Below are positions 12,602 through 22,780 of a stretch of 64,000 nucleotides of DNA, in pieces. The DNA lies in NCBI RefSeq assembly GCF_000002425.4, contig NC_037255.1:3954405-4018404 (forward strand). The letters run 5' to 3'. Under the pieces are notes generated by a model. It searched no databases. It saw only the letters and a program-made list of their open reading frames with translations, and had not been told where the DNA came from. Within the stretch, counting starts at the first letter, position 1. Each line of letters starts with the position of its first letter. The stretch is from Physcomitrium patens (lineage: Eukaryota; Streptophyta; Bryopsida; Funariales; Funariaceae). The position numbers and the translations under genes were made by a program.

Positions 12602-12646
12602 GTTCTTAGTATCTTCTTTGTTATCAAGTCTTTCTTTTCTTTTGTC

Positions 12647-13690
12647 TTGAGCAATATCAAACAAATTTTTCTTCTTAGTGTCATTATAGCAGAGCTTGTT
12701 GAAATGAAGAGTGCAATGGCACAAATGCAAGAGCAAATGAGGGAGTTAATGCTTGAGATGCATCAACTCAATTCACCAACACAGGAAAGAACAAGAATAG
12801 CAGAAAGTGGGGATATAGAGATGATCGGAGCTGCTTCAACATCTACAACAAATCACGTTCTTTTTCCAATTGTACAACACCCTACAAGCACTAGAGAACC
12901 AAGAATTGCCTTACCTGAGAAATTTGATGGTACGAGATCAAAGTTTCGAGGGTTCATCAATCAAGTACAATTGTCAATTGAACTTCAACCGCAAAGCTAT
13001 CCAACTCCAGGATCACAAGTCAGGTTTATTGGCACTCTACTTTCTGGTTCTGCATTATCGTGGTTTTCGTCTTTTCTTGAACAACGAAATCCAATATTGG
13101 ACAATTTGGAAGCTTTTTTGGCGGAGTTTCGATCTATGTATGGTGAACACGATGCAACTCGTGTTGCAACAAATAAGATCCGAATTCTGCGACAAGGAAA
13201 TCGCTCAGTAACAGTGTATGCTTCACAATTTCGACAACTTGCAATTGACATCAAGTGGGATGATGCTGCACTCATCAGTCAATTTCTTTATGGATTGCAA
13301 TACGAAGTAAAGAAATTGATGCTCAACTTACTTGATCCTCAAACTTTGAGTCAAGCAATCAATTTTGCGGTAAATTGTGATAATCGACTTTTCGAATTTC
13401 GATCCGAGAATCATTCACGGGAACCTCAACGTTATTACTCAATGGCAACATCAACATCTTTACCAAACGTACATTCTGAAGTAGAAGACATGCAAATTGA
13501 CGCGGTACGTTTTAAACCCCTAACTGAGCAAGAAAAGATTCGTCGTCGTCAAGAAGGATTATGTTTATATTGCGGAGAACCTAAGCACACTGCTCAACAT
13601 TGTCCAAAGAAACGACGCAACTATAAAATGAGGGGTACGATGGTCAAAGAAGACAACATGTCGAAAAACGGATTCGTCCAGCTACAATAG
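12647..13690 (+). CDS. gag: Gag polyprotein of A2
   Basis: Open for 347 codons as given; the true start is uncertain, and an internal start at MKSAMAQMQEQMRELMLEM is possible. In order it shows an N-terminal coiled-coil-like stretch, the capsid-like core with the motif EKFDGTRSKFRGFINQV, GTLLSGSALSWFSSFLEQ, and a C-terminal CX2CX4HX4C zinc knuckle ([14 protein letters not shown]). Gag assembles the cytoplasmic particle and binds the element RNA. It ends in a conserved block that overlaps the pol frame, shifted by -1. Confidence 0.9.
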   Translation: MSNIKQIFLLSVIIAELVEMKSAMAQMQEQMRELMLEMHQLNSPTQERTRIAESGDIEMIGAASTSTTNHVLFPIVQHPTSTREPRIALPEKFDGTRSKFRGFINQVQLSIELQPQSYPTPGSQVRFIGTLLSGSALSWFSSFLEQRNPILDNLEAFLAEFRSMYGEHDATRVATNKIRILRQGNRSVTVYASQFRQLAIDIKWDDAALISQFLYGLQYEVKKLMLNLLDPQTLSQAINFAVNCDNRLFEFRSENHSREPQRYYSMATSTSLPNVHSEVEDMQIDAVRFKPLTEQEKIRRRQEGLCLYCGEPKHTAQHCPKKRRNYKMRGTMVKEDNMSKNGFVQLQ

Positions 13691-13695
13691 GGACC

Positions 13696-16600
13696 GTGCG
13701 GCTGGAACCTTGTACAATTCCTAATGAAGGTCCTATCCTCTCCTCAGAACCCTCTCCTTGTTTTATAATAGACTTATATTTAGGACCTAAGAATTACAAA
13801 GCCTCTGCTTTATTAGATTCGGGAGCCTCAGCATGTTTTTTAGATGAACAATTTGTTAAAAGTCGTAAAATATCCTTTGTACAGAAACCTAAACTAGTAC
13901 ATGTAGAAGTCATAGATGGTCGTCCCTTGTCTTCTGGAGATGTCACTCATGAAACTCATCCTATAAAAGTAACAATAGATGGTCATGATAGCTACATAGC
14001 TTTTAACATAATTAAATCCCCGTCCAATCCAGTTATTTTAGGTTTATCCTGGCTAGAAAAATATAACCCTCGAATAGATTGGAATTTGCGTAAACTTGAC
14101 TTTTTCCAAAGTGTTATTAATAGTTCTACCAACCAAGTAAAAAATTATAAGTTTAATATAGTAAAACTTGTACTGATAGGTGCAAAAGCATTTATACACG
14201 CAGCAAAAGAAGGATCAACTTTTGCTATTTATGCTGCACCTATTTCTGAAAACGTAAAGACTTCAAGTAGCATTCCAAGTCAATATCAGGAGTATCAAGA
14301 CGTTTTTGAGAAAAAAAATGTAGATATTCTTCTTGAGCATCGCCCATATGATTGTTCAATCGACCTCAAGGAAGGAACTCAGCCACCATTTGGACCAATT
14401 TACAGTTTATCGCAAGATGAGATGGCTGAACTCAAGACATATATTGACAAGAATTTAGCGAAGAATTTCATACGCCATTCAAAATCTCCAGCAGGAGCTC
14501 CAATTCTATTCGTAAAGAAAAAAGATGGATCTTTACGAATGTGTGTTGATTATCGAGGACTCAATAAGATCACAATTAAGAACAGGTATCCATTACCTTT
14601 GATATCAGGACTCCTTGACCAGTTGAATCAAGCTAAGATCTATACAAAAATAGATCTAAGAGGAGCATATAATCTAGTACGGATCAAAGAAGGAGATGAA
14701 TGGAAGACTGCGTTTCGAACCAGGTATGGACATTTCGAATATAATGTCATGCCCTTTGGACTCACGAATGCACCAGCTACTTTTCAACATCTCATGAATG
14801 ATGTATTTTGTGAATTCTTAGACAATTTTGTCGTCTGCTATCTAGACGATATCCTGATCTATTCTAAGAACGTCGAAGAACATGAAATACATATTCGTCA
14901 AGTATTACAAAAATTTAGAGATGCAGGATTGTACGCCAAGATGGAAAAGTGTGTATTTGACACTACTCAAGTTGACTTTTTAGGATACATCATTTCAAAT
15001 GATGGTCTCATGATGGATTCTAAGAAAGTCCAAACAATCATGGATTGGAAGATTCGAAGGACAGTAAGAGATGTCCAATGTTTCTTGGGATTTGCCAATT
15101 ATTATCGGATCTTCATCAAAGATTTCTCACGAGTTGCAGCTCCACTTATACGCTTGACTAGTAAAGATAAATTCCAATGGAATCAAGAAGCAGAAGCAGC
15201 ATTTGAAGCCTTGAAGACATCGTTTGTCTCTGCACCAGTCTTATATCGTGTTGACTTTTCCAAGGCATTTTTTATGGAAACAGATGCATCAGATTTTGCC
15301 TTGGGTGCAGTTTTATCACAAATGGGAACAGATGACAAACTTCATCCGATAGCTTTTCATTCAAGAAAATTCTCAGTAGCCGAGATCAATTATGAGATCC
15401 ACGATAAAGAACTTCTTGCGATCGTGGATTCCTTTCAAGAATGGTGTCATTATCTAGAAGGCGCTTCTAGTCCAGTCACTGTGTATACAGATCACAAGAA
15501 CCTCGAGTATTTCATGTCAGCACGCGTGTTGAATCGTCGTCAAGCTCGTTGGAGTATGTCTTTGTCAAGATTCGAGTTCATTATCACTTATCGGCCAGGA
15601 AAACAACAAGGTTTGTCCGATGCCCTATCTAGACGTTCTTATTTTGCACCAAAAGAAGGAGATGCAGCTTTTGAACAACAAAGAACAGTCCTCTTGAAAC
15701 TGGAGCAATTTCATCTCCGAGCAATGAAATCAACATTGACTGTTGATTCAACTTTTCTCAAGCAAATCCAGTCCAGTATGTCCTCAGACCCTCTTGTTTA
15801 TGATATCGAGAATAATTCTTCCAAGTCTCATGATCCTTCTAAGTTCGAGTTCAAGAATTATCTATTATATTTTGAAGGACGCCTATATGTTCCAGAAGGA
15901 GAAGCACGTTTACGTGTTCTTCAAGCACGTCATGACTTTCCAGCAGCAGGGCACTTTGGATATAATAAGACTTTGGAACTCATATCAAGAGATTTTTGGT
16001 GGCCACAAATGTGGAAGTCAGTCAAAGACTTTGTACAATCATGTGATATTTGTTCAAGATCAAAAATTCCTCGTCATCGACCTTACGGACTTCTTCAGCC
16101 ATTACCTATACCAGAACAACCATGGTCTTCTGTTTCTATGGATTTCATCACAGATCTTCCAAGCTCAAGATCTTATGATTCTATATTTGTGATAGTAGAT
16201 CGTTTCACCAAGATGGCACATTTTGTGCCATGTACAAAATCTATCACAGGTGAAGAAATAGCTAAGCTTTTCATTGATAATATCTATCGCTATCATGGAT
16301 TACCTATAGATATCATATCGGATAGGGAAACTCAATTTGTGTCAAGATTTTGGAAGACCCTTTTCAAGATTTTAAAAGTGGACATAAAGCTATCTTCGGC
16401 TTTCCATCCTCAAACTGATGGACAAACAGAGCGCGTAAACCAAGTCTTGGAGCAATATTTAAGGTGTACTATCAACTACCAACAAGATGATTGGACAACC
16501 CTTCTGCCATTGGCAAAGTTTGCTTATAATAATACGGTACATTCTTCCACGCAACAAACACCTTTCTTTGCCAATTATGGCTATCATCCACGACTTGATA

Positions 16601-17184
16601 CTTTTGATTTTTCAAAAGTTGATAATCCTGCAGCAGAAGATATGGCAAATCGGTTGTCAGAGTTACATGCAATAATGAAGATGCAATTGAAAGAAGCTCA
16701 AGAACGACAAAAGATAAACGCAAATCTATATCGTAAGGAGCAACCACAAATCAACGTGGGTGATAAGGTATGGCTACTTCGTCGCAATATCAAGACTACT
16801 CGACCTTGTGACAAGTTGGACTATCGTAGGCTTGGCCCCTTTTCTGTTTCTGAACAGATCAACCCAGTTGCATATCGGTTACATCTACCGGAGTCAATGA
16901 AGATCCATCCTGTATTCCACGTATCTCTTCTTGAACCATATAAGACAGTGGATATACAAGGAAGAAGACAAATGCCACCGCCTCCTATAGAAGTAGATAA
17001 TAATGAAGAATTTGAGGTGGAAGAGATATTAGACTCAAGGCGGCGCCGAAATAAGCTGGAATATCTTGTTCATTGGCGCGGATATGATATTAGTGAACGC
17101 ACATGGGAGCCATCCAGGAATCTTGCAAATGCATCAGTTAAAGTCAAAGTTTTTCATCAACGACATCCATCGAAACCAAGATGA
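13696..17184 (+). CDS. pol: Pol polyprotein of A2 (protease, RT, RNase H, integrase, chromodomain)
   Basis: A single open frame of 1162 codons from the first ATG; the pol frame is also open upstream of that ATG, across the end of gag. Residues about 41-45 are the protease DSGAS. YLDD of reverse transcriptase is near 381. RNase H has [12 protein letters not shown] near 528. The integrase zinc-binding region starts near 744 (HDFPAAGHFGYNKT...CDICSRSK). The catalytic residues lie in MDFITDLP (814), DIISDRETQ (872) and TERVNQ (911). A GPY/F module follows (YRRLGPF). The chromodomain at about 1104-1156 keeps LVHWRGYDISERTWEP. Chromodomains of this class target integration to marked chromatin. The frame is -1 relative to gag, as in many Ty3/gypsy elements. 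Confidence 0.95.
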   Translation: MRLEPCTIPNEGPILSSEPSPCFIIDLYLGPKNYKASALLDSGASACFLDEQFVKSRKISFVQKPKLVHVEVIDGRPLSSGDVTHETHPIKVTIDGHDSYIAFNIIKSPSNPVILGLSWLEKYNPRIDWNLRKLDFFQSVINSSTNQVKNYKFNIVKLVLIGAKAFIHAAKEGSTFAIYAAPISENVKTSSSIPSQYQEYQDVFEKKNVDILLEHRPYDCSIDLKEGTQPPFGPIYSLSQDEMAELKTYIDKNLAKNFIRHSKSPAGAPILFVKKKDGSLRMCVDYRGLNKITIKNRYPLPLISGLLDQLNQAKIYTKIDLRGAYNLVRIKEGDEWKTAFRTRYGHFEYNVMPFGLTNAPATFQHLMNDVFCEFLDNFVVCYLDDILIYSKNVEEHEIHIRQVLQKFRDAGLYAKMEKCVFDTTQVDFLGYIISNDGLMMDSKKVQTIMDWKIRRTVRDVQCFLGFANYYRIFIKDFSRVAAPLIRLTSKDKFQWNQEAEAAFEALKTSFVSAPVLYRVDFSKAFFMETDASDFALGAVLSQMGTDDKLHPIAFHSRKFSVAEINYEIHDKELLAIVDSFQEWCHYLEGASSPVTVYTDHKNLEYFMSARVLNRRQARWSMSLSRFEFIITYRPGKQQGLSDALSRRSYFAPKEGDAAFEQQRTVLLKLEQFHLRAMKSTLTVDSTFLKQIQSSMSSDPLVYDIENNSSKSHDPSKFEFKNYLLYFEGRLYVPEGEARLRVLQARHDFPAAGHFGYNKTLELISRDFWWPQMWKSVKDFVQSCDICSRSKIPRHRPYGLLQPLPIPEQPWSSVSMDFITDLPSSRSYDSIFVIVDRFTKMAHFVPCTKSITGEEIAKLFIDNIYRYHGLPIDIISDRETQFVSRFWKTLFKILKVDIKLSSAFHPQTDGQTERVNQVLEQYLRCTINYQQDDWTTLLPLAKFAYNNTVHSSTQQTPFFANYGYHPRLDTFDFSKVDNPAAEDMANRLSELHAIMKMQLKEAQERQKINANLYRKEQPQINVGDKVWLLRRNIKTTRPCDKLDYRRLGPFSVSEQINPVAYRLHLPESMKIHPVFHVSLLEPYKTVDIQGRRQMPPPPIEVDNNEEFEVEEILDSRRRRNKLEYLVHWRGYDISERTWEPSRNLANASVKVKVFHQRHPSKPR

Positions 17185-17278
17185 AAATCTCTCTTATAAA
17201 AGAGACAAGATTGAGGCAAGATAACATTCAATTTCCTATCCTTGTTTGTAACTTCTTTGCATTTGTGACGCTAATTAG

Positions 17279-17701
17279 ATGGAGAGCCAACAACCAGTGG
17301 ATTCAACTCAAGAACCTTCGTTTGCTGACCTGCCGGACGAGACATTACGATTGTCACAACCTTCAAGACGACGCAATCGAGATGAACATCTTCAAGAACG
17401 ACATGTTCTTCCTCGAATAGATGGTGAGATACAACGCGTTTGGTATCACGATTTGGGAAGGGACTCCCGATGTTTGGTGATTTTGCTAGAGGTAGGAACA
17501 ACTCCAGATGGTGTTCCAAATATTCTATTTGAAGGAAGTTACGAAGGCCTCAACAATGATCAAATAACTGGGTGGTCTTCCCGCCCTGGTATGGGTCACT
17601 ACCGATGGTTGAGAGGCCCTATCAATCATCTTCGAAGAGAACAAAGATCAGAGTATGTGGCGAATACAATTCGTCGCATCATAGATTTCTTCAACATATG
17701 A
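17279..17701 (+). CDS. ORF3 of A2, conserved accessory protein of unknown function
   Basis: 140 codons between the chromodomain end of pol and the 3' LTR, 94 nt after the pol stop. The N-terminal part is acidic then basic (SQPSRRRNRDEHLQER). The C-terminal half carries the best conserved block, GMGHYRWLRGPINHLRREQ, followed by an alpha-helix-like EYVANTIRRIIDFF. Counterparts are at 39241-39594 (B2), 47274-47628 (B1), about 19171-19591 (A1), about 53790-54212 and about 30340-30780 (R0). No signal peptide and no clear membrane segment, so it does not look like an envelope protein. I recognise no domain; a nucleic-acid-binding or regulatory role is speculation. Confidence 0.75.
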   Translation: MESQQPVDSTQEPSFADLPDETLRLSQPSRRRNRDEHLQERHVLPRIDGEIQRVWYHDLGRDSRCLVILLEVGTTPDGVPNILFEGSYEGLNNDQITGWSSRPGMGHYRWLRGPINHLRREQRSEYVANTIRRIIDFFNI

Positions 17702-17742
17702 TGACCGCTCATCGTGGAACTCGTCTCTAGAAGGGGGGGTAA

Positions 17743-18302
17743 TGTCACGGCCATAATCATGTAAGCTAATAATTACATATAGGAATAGGTAGAAGTAAGT
17801 AAAAGTAGATAAAAGTAAGTTAATTCTATAATATTTAATATAAAAGCTTCCTAGAAACTTCCTAGACACTGCTTTGACTTCATAGGTGTCTTTAATTGAC
17901 TTTTTGGATTAGAAACGTGGTCAACAAGTTGGCCATGTGCCACACATGTTGTTAGCTTGAAGATTAAGCTAACTATGTGGCCCACACGTAGAAAAACTTG
18001 CCTTGTAAGTCAAGGCATGTGTCCTATAAAGTCAACACATATTGGAGGTCCTATAGAACGTCGCCACGTAGCCCCTAGTTAGATAGTATATATAGAGACA
18101 AGAGTGAAGGCTTCTTCACTCTTGTCAACTCCTTTCTTGCTTCTAGTCTAGTTTCAAGGGTCTCTAGTTTTCTTGTCTTTTGGCAATAGCCATTCTAGTT
18201 TCTCTTTTCAATAGACATACTTATTATTCATATTTTGTTATTTTTCTTTGAGTGAAGGCTTACTTGTCTGAAATGTTTTTTCATCGAGTTCTTGTCCTTC
18301 AT
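17743..18302 (+). repeat. 3' LTR of A2
   Basis: Preceded by a purine tract (AGAAGGGGGGGTAA) that serves as the polypurine tract. Matches 11913-12473. Confidence 0.93.
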
Positions 18303-19632
18303 AAAGTGATGGAGAAACGGAGCGTGTTAATCAAGTTTTGGAGCAATATTTAAGATGTACCATTAATTACCAACAAGATGATTGGACAACTCTTTTGCCA
18401 TTGGCAGAGTTTGCTTACAATAACACGGTACATTCTTCTACAAAACAAACACCTTTTTTTGCTAATTATGGTTATCATCCACGACTTGATACTTTTGACT
18501 TTTAAAAAGTTGATAATCTTACTGCGAAAGATTTGGCAATTCATTTATCAGAGCTACATGCAACGATGATGGGGCACTTAAAAGAGGCTCAAGAATAACA
18601 AAAGGTCAATGCGGATGTCTATCGAAAGGAACAACCATCATTCATCTTGGGTGATAAGATATGGCTACTTCGTCGCAATATCAAGACCACTCGTCCTTGT
18701 GACAAGTTGGACTATCGAAGGCTTGGACCATTTTCTATTTCTGCACAAATCAATCCAGTTGCATATCGTTTACATCTATCAGAGTCAATGAAAATCCATC
18801 CAGTATTCCACGTGTCTCTTCTTGAACCATTCAAGACAGTGGACATACCAAGAAGACGACAAGCTCCACCTCCTCCTATAGAAGTGGACAATAATGAAGA
18901 GTTTGAAATAGAAGAAGTCTAAGATTCAAGGCGGCGCCGAAATAAATTAAAATATCTTGTCCATTAGCACGGATATGGTATTAGTGAATGCACATGGGAG
19001 CCAATAAAGAATCTTACAAATGCAACAAAGGCGGTGGAGGCTTTTCATCGACGACATCCATCAAAATCAAGATGAAAACCTTCTTTTTAAAAGAAACAAC
19101 ATCTGGACAAGATAACATTCTACTTTCAATTCTTGTTTGTAGCTTCTTTGTAGTAATGACGCTCAAGAGATAGAGAACCAACAACCAGTGGATTCAACTC
19201 AAGAACCTTCATTTGCTGACCTACCGGATGAGACATTACAATTGTCACAACCTTCAAGACAACGCAATTGAGATGAAGATCTTCAAGAACGACATGTTTT
19301 TCCTGGAATAGATGGCGAGATACAACGCCTTTAGTGTCATGATTTGGAAAGGAACTCCCGAAGTTTGGTGATTGTGCTAGAGGTAGGAACAACTCCTGAT
19401 GGTGTTCCAAATATTCTATTCGAAGGAAGTTACGAAGGCCTCAATAATGATTAAATAACTGGGTGGTCTTCATGCCCTGGTATGAGACACTACTGATGAT
19501 TGAGAGGCCCTATCAATCATCTTCGAAGAGAACAAAGATCAGAGTATGTGGCGAATACAATTCGTCGCATCATAGATTTTCTCGACATATGATGACTGCT
19601 CCTCGTGGAACTCGTCCCTAGAAGAAGGGTAA

Positions 19633-20193
19633 TGTCACGGACATAATCATGTAAGCTACTAATTACATATACAAATAGGTAGAAGTAAGTAAAAGTAGAT
19701 AAAAGTAAGTAAATTCTATAGTATTTAATATGAAAGATTTCTAGAAGCTTCATAGACACTGCTTTGACTTCATAGGTGTCTTTAATTGACTTTTTGGATT
19801 AGAAACGTGGTCAACAAGTTGGCTACGTGCCACACATGTTGTTAGCTTGAAGATCAAGCTAACTATGTGGCCCACACGTAGAAGAACTTGCCTTTTAAGT
19901 CAAGGCATATGTCCTATAAAGTCAATACATATTGGAGGTCCTATAGAACGTCGCCACGTAGCCTCTTGTTAGATAGTATATATAGAGACAAGAGTGAAGG
20001 CTTCTTCACTCTTGTCAACTCCTTTCTTGCTTCTAATCTATTTTCAAGGGTCTCTAGTTTTCTTGTCTTTTGGCAATAGCCATTCCAGTTTCTCTTTCAA
20101 TATATATCCTTGTTTATATATATTTTGTTACCTCTCTTTGAGTGAAGGCTCACTTGTCTGAATTTTTTTTTCATCGAGTTCTTGTCCTTGACA
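19633..20193 (+). repeat. 3' LTR of A1
   Basis: 561 bp, paired with 8061-8621. The purine tract AGAAGAAGGGTAA precedes it. Confidence 0.92.
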
Positions 20194-21609
20194 ACATCAC
20201 ATGTGTTCAACTTGCAAGATACATGTCAAATTTATAGAGAAAGTTTTTTACATGTGTGCCACGTCACAAATTTATAATACAAGTAACTAAATATCTAATA
20301 TATATCCAAGTTGTAAATATATTAATCATTTATAAAATCAAATAAAATTTAGAAATTTTCTTAGAAGTTTTTCAAGAAGATATTAATAATTCAACATACT
20401 TCTACTTAATTCAATCTAATTCCATTTTTCAAAGTAAATTTACTAATAAACATAGTTATCAATAAGAATAATGACTTGCAAAAATGAATGTATCACATCA
20501 TATTTTAACATCAAAATTAAAATTAAATTATTTGGTTAGAAAAAAGTCTTAAAACCTCAAGGTTGTGCTTATACTTAATTATTTGAATTTAGAGACAATA
20601 CACCCTCTACTGCTAGTTTCAATTCTTATATTACATCTTACCTTAGGTATGATCAATTATTAGTTTTTATAAAATTACTTTATTAATTCTTTAAAAAAAA
20701 TCTTATTATTTACTTACTTGTGAGAAATGAAGAAAGGCCTTCTAAAATAGAGACATCAAACAATAAAAGCAATGTACCATCTTTTACTAAATTAGAGGTT
20801 GTTTCTTTGTTCAAATGCTACATGCTAAGTTTTTTTTCCTATAAAAATAAACAAAAAATCCTACTTGCATTTAAATTTTGACAAAGTAAATATATAAATA
20901 AATAAAAACTAATAGACAAAATTAAATAAGACCAAATCTACTTACAAAATCTAAGAAAAATTTGGCATAACTTCTTTTATTGACAAAAAATAGAGATTTC
21001 AAACAAATGAGTCCAAGAGACCTCTTTTTCTTTTTCTTAAGACCTAATATTGGTAGCCACATCTCCACATTTGAATTCCAATGAGTCCAAACTAAGACCC
21101 AAGACTCTAATTGATCCATGGACTAAAATCTAAGATTAAGATTGATCACTATATGATAAGCTCTAGAAATAATATTTTTAGCCAAATTAACTTTATCATT
21201 GTGTTTAAAACATTTCCTAATAAAATAATCACTATTCACATGTTCTAATTCATATAAATTTATAACCCTTACGAAAATTAAAAACATAATAATTTCAATT
21301 AAATTGACTTATATTTATTCATATATTACTTCCAACTTACTTCTAATTTATTTGTTTACATCTTTGTTAATATAATTAGATTTAAAAACTATATAATAAA
21401 AAAATAAGAATTTATATCAAATCAATTAATGACCTATTAATTATTCTTACATAATATATAAAAGAATAAATATGATCAAATAAATAAACCAAACTACAAA
21501 ACATAATATGTTGCCCAAGTTACAAAGTCTATAATTAGGTTTATTTTCTAACATAATTGATAGCTTTATCACTTTTTAAATTTGATTTGACTCTTTGTAA
21601 GCATAACAT

Positions 21610-21644
<35 letters not shown>

Positions 21645-22077
21645 TATAACAAAAATTATTATTATATTTTTTGAATTTTCTGAATTTTGAATTTTATATG
21701 ATTATATATAAAAAATTTGTGATTTATAGTATATATTTTATTTATTAGAATATAAATATGTTTTATTATATATCAATAATATATATTTTTTGATAAAATG
21801 ACTGTAATACAATTTTTATTAGTTATTCAAGAAAGGTGAAGATTTTTCTATTTATTCAAAAAAATTATAAAAAAACATTGAAGAAAATTTTAAATTTTAA
21901 AATATGTAAACTAAAATTATAATATTCTAAATTTTAAATTTCTTTATTTTAATTAAATTATTTTTTAGTAAACGGTTTTATTTTATTTTCAAATAGAATT
22001 AATGTCTATTTTTTTAACTTTAAAGATTCGGCCAATTAGAAAAATTATAAAAAAAATTTACTAACTTAATATAAGAA

Positions 22078-22120
<43 letters not shown>

Positions 22121-22359
22121 TGATTTTTTAAAAATAATTTATAAATAATGTAACAAAATATCTTCAAAAATATTGTATAAATTATTTTATTTATGTTTTC
22201 ATTTTCTAATTTATATTTTATTCTTATCCTAGAAGAAGCCCATTTATCAAGCTTAATAAATTATAAACATTATGTATTCCATTATTTTTAGGTTCTACTT
22301 TTTGCATTTTATTTAGTTTTTTATCCATTTTTATGTATTTTTCTTCCTATTTTTCATGA

Positions 22360-22393
<34 letters not shown>

Positions 22394-22484
22394 TTCTATA
22401 AATTTTATAAATTATAAATTTTAATTTTTTATGATTTTTTAACATAATTCATGATGTCAAATTTTATTACTTCTCAAATTTAAA
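20194..22484. other. AT-rich DNA; first 100 bases are an R2 LTR remnant
   Basis: 20194-20290 (ATGTGTTCAACTTGCAAG...) resembles the reverse complement of A-type LTR sequence (compare 34935-35010), which shows that A1 inserted into the R2 LTR. The rest is AT-rich with TA runs at 21613-21641 and 22083-22112 and an AAT repeat at 22361-22391. No gene seen. Confidence 0.6.
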
Positions 22485-22780
22485 CACGGAGTGTGTCGAG
22501 CATGAGGATGTAGTGTTAAAAGCGGGACTAGTGTGAATAAGGAAACTCCACAAAGGGAGTTTTTTTAATCTAGCTTGAGGCTGCTGTATGAACGGGACTC
22601 GATATCACCGACGGAGCCCCTAACAGAGAATTCTGTCCATCTGGCATAAAGCTACAGTTCAAACTAGACTTGAAGGCACTAATGTTCTTTGAAGAGCACT
22701 TTGTCCATCACGTGGTTCATATTTTTGGGAGTGTGATATACCTGATTTGAAATGGTGCTATCAATCTCAACCAATCAGTG
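22485..22780. other. Isolated GC-richer island, unexplained
   Basis: About 300 bases of balanced composition inside several kb of AT-rich sequence. It begins near CACGGAGTGTGTCGAGCATG. At 22547-22568 AAACTCC and GGGAGTTT form a short stem followed by a T-run, which could end an RNA polymerase III transcript. No open frame of useful length and no tRNA cloverleaf that I can fold by eye. It may be a gene fragment, a non-coding RNA or a captured sequence. Confidence 0.45.

Larger units (their letters stand above)
11913..18302 (+). mobile_element. Ty3/gypsy chromovirus A2, nested in A1, looks largely whole
   Basis: LTRs at 11913-12473 and about 17743-18302 begin TGTCACGGCCATAATCATG and differ at roughly six to ten positions by eye, so insertion was recent. 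It interrupts A1 integrase; host sequence AAACT on the left and AAAGT on the right suggest a 5-bp target duplication. Inside are a hairpin leader, gag, one long pol frame and ORF3. It is the best preserved plus-strand copy and the likely guide to the family's gene content. Confidence 0.95.
8061..20193 (+). mobile_element. Ty3/gypsy chromovirus A1 (outer element)
   Basis: The LTRs are 8061-8621 and 19633-20193, both 561 bp, starting TGTCACGGACATAATCAT and ending CTTGTCCTTGACA. By eye they differ at a few percent of positions, so the insertion is older than A2. Flanks ATATC (8056-8060) and ACATC (20194-20198) look like a target duplication with one mismatch. Order: LTR, leader with one hairpin unit, gag (about 8826-9840), protease and reverse transcriptase, part of integrase, then A2 inserted at about 11912, then the rest of integrase, chromodomain (to about 19075), ORF3 (about 19171-19591), LTR. 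Broken, with many breaks. Confidence 0.92.

Noticed and set aside
17279-17701. ORF3 as an envelope gene
   Set aside because: No signal peptide, no transmembrane segment, no glycoprotein cysteine pattern; only 117-140 residues.
22547-22568. Bacterial-type terminator (short stem then T-run)
   Set aside because: The window is eukaryotic; the stem is short and a T-run is common in AT-rich DNA. Kept only as a possible RNA polymerase III stop.
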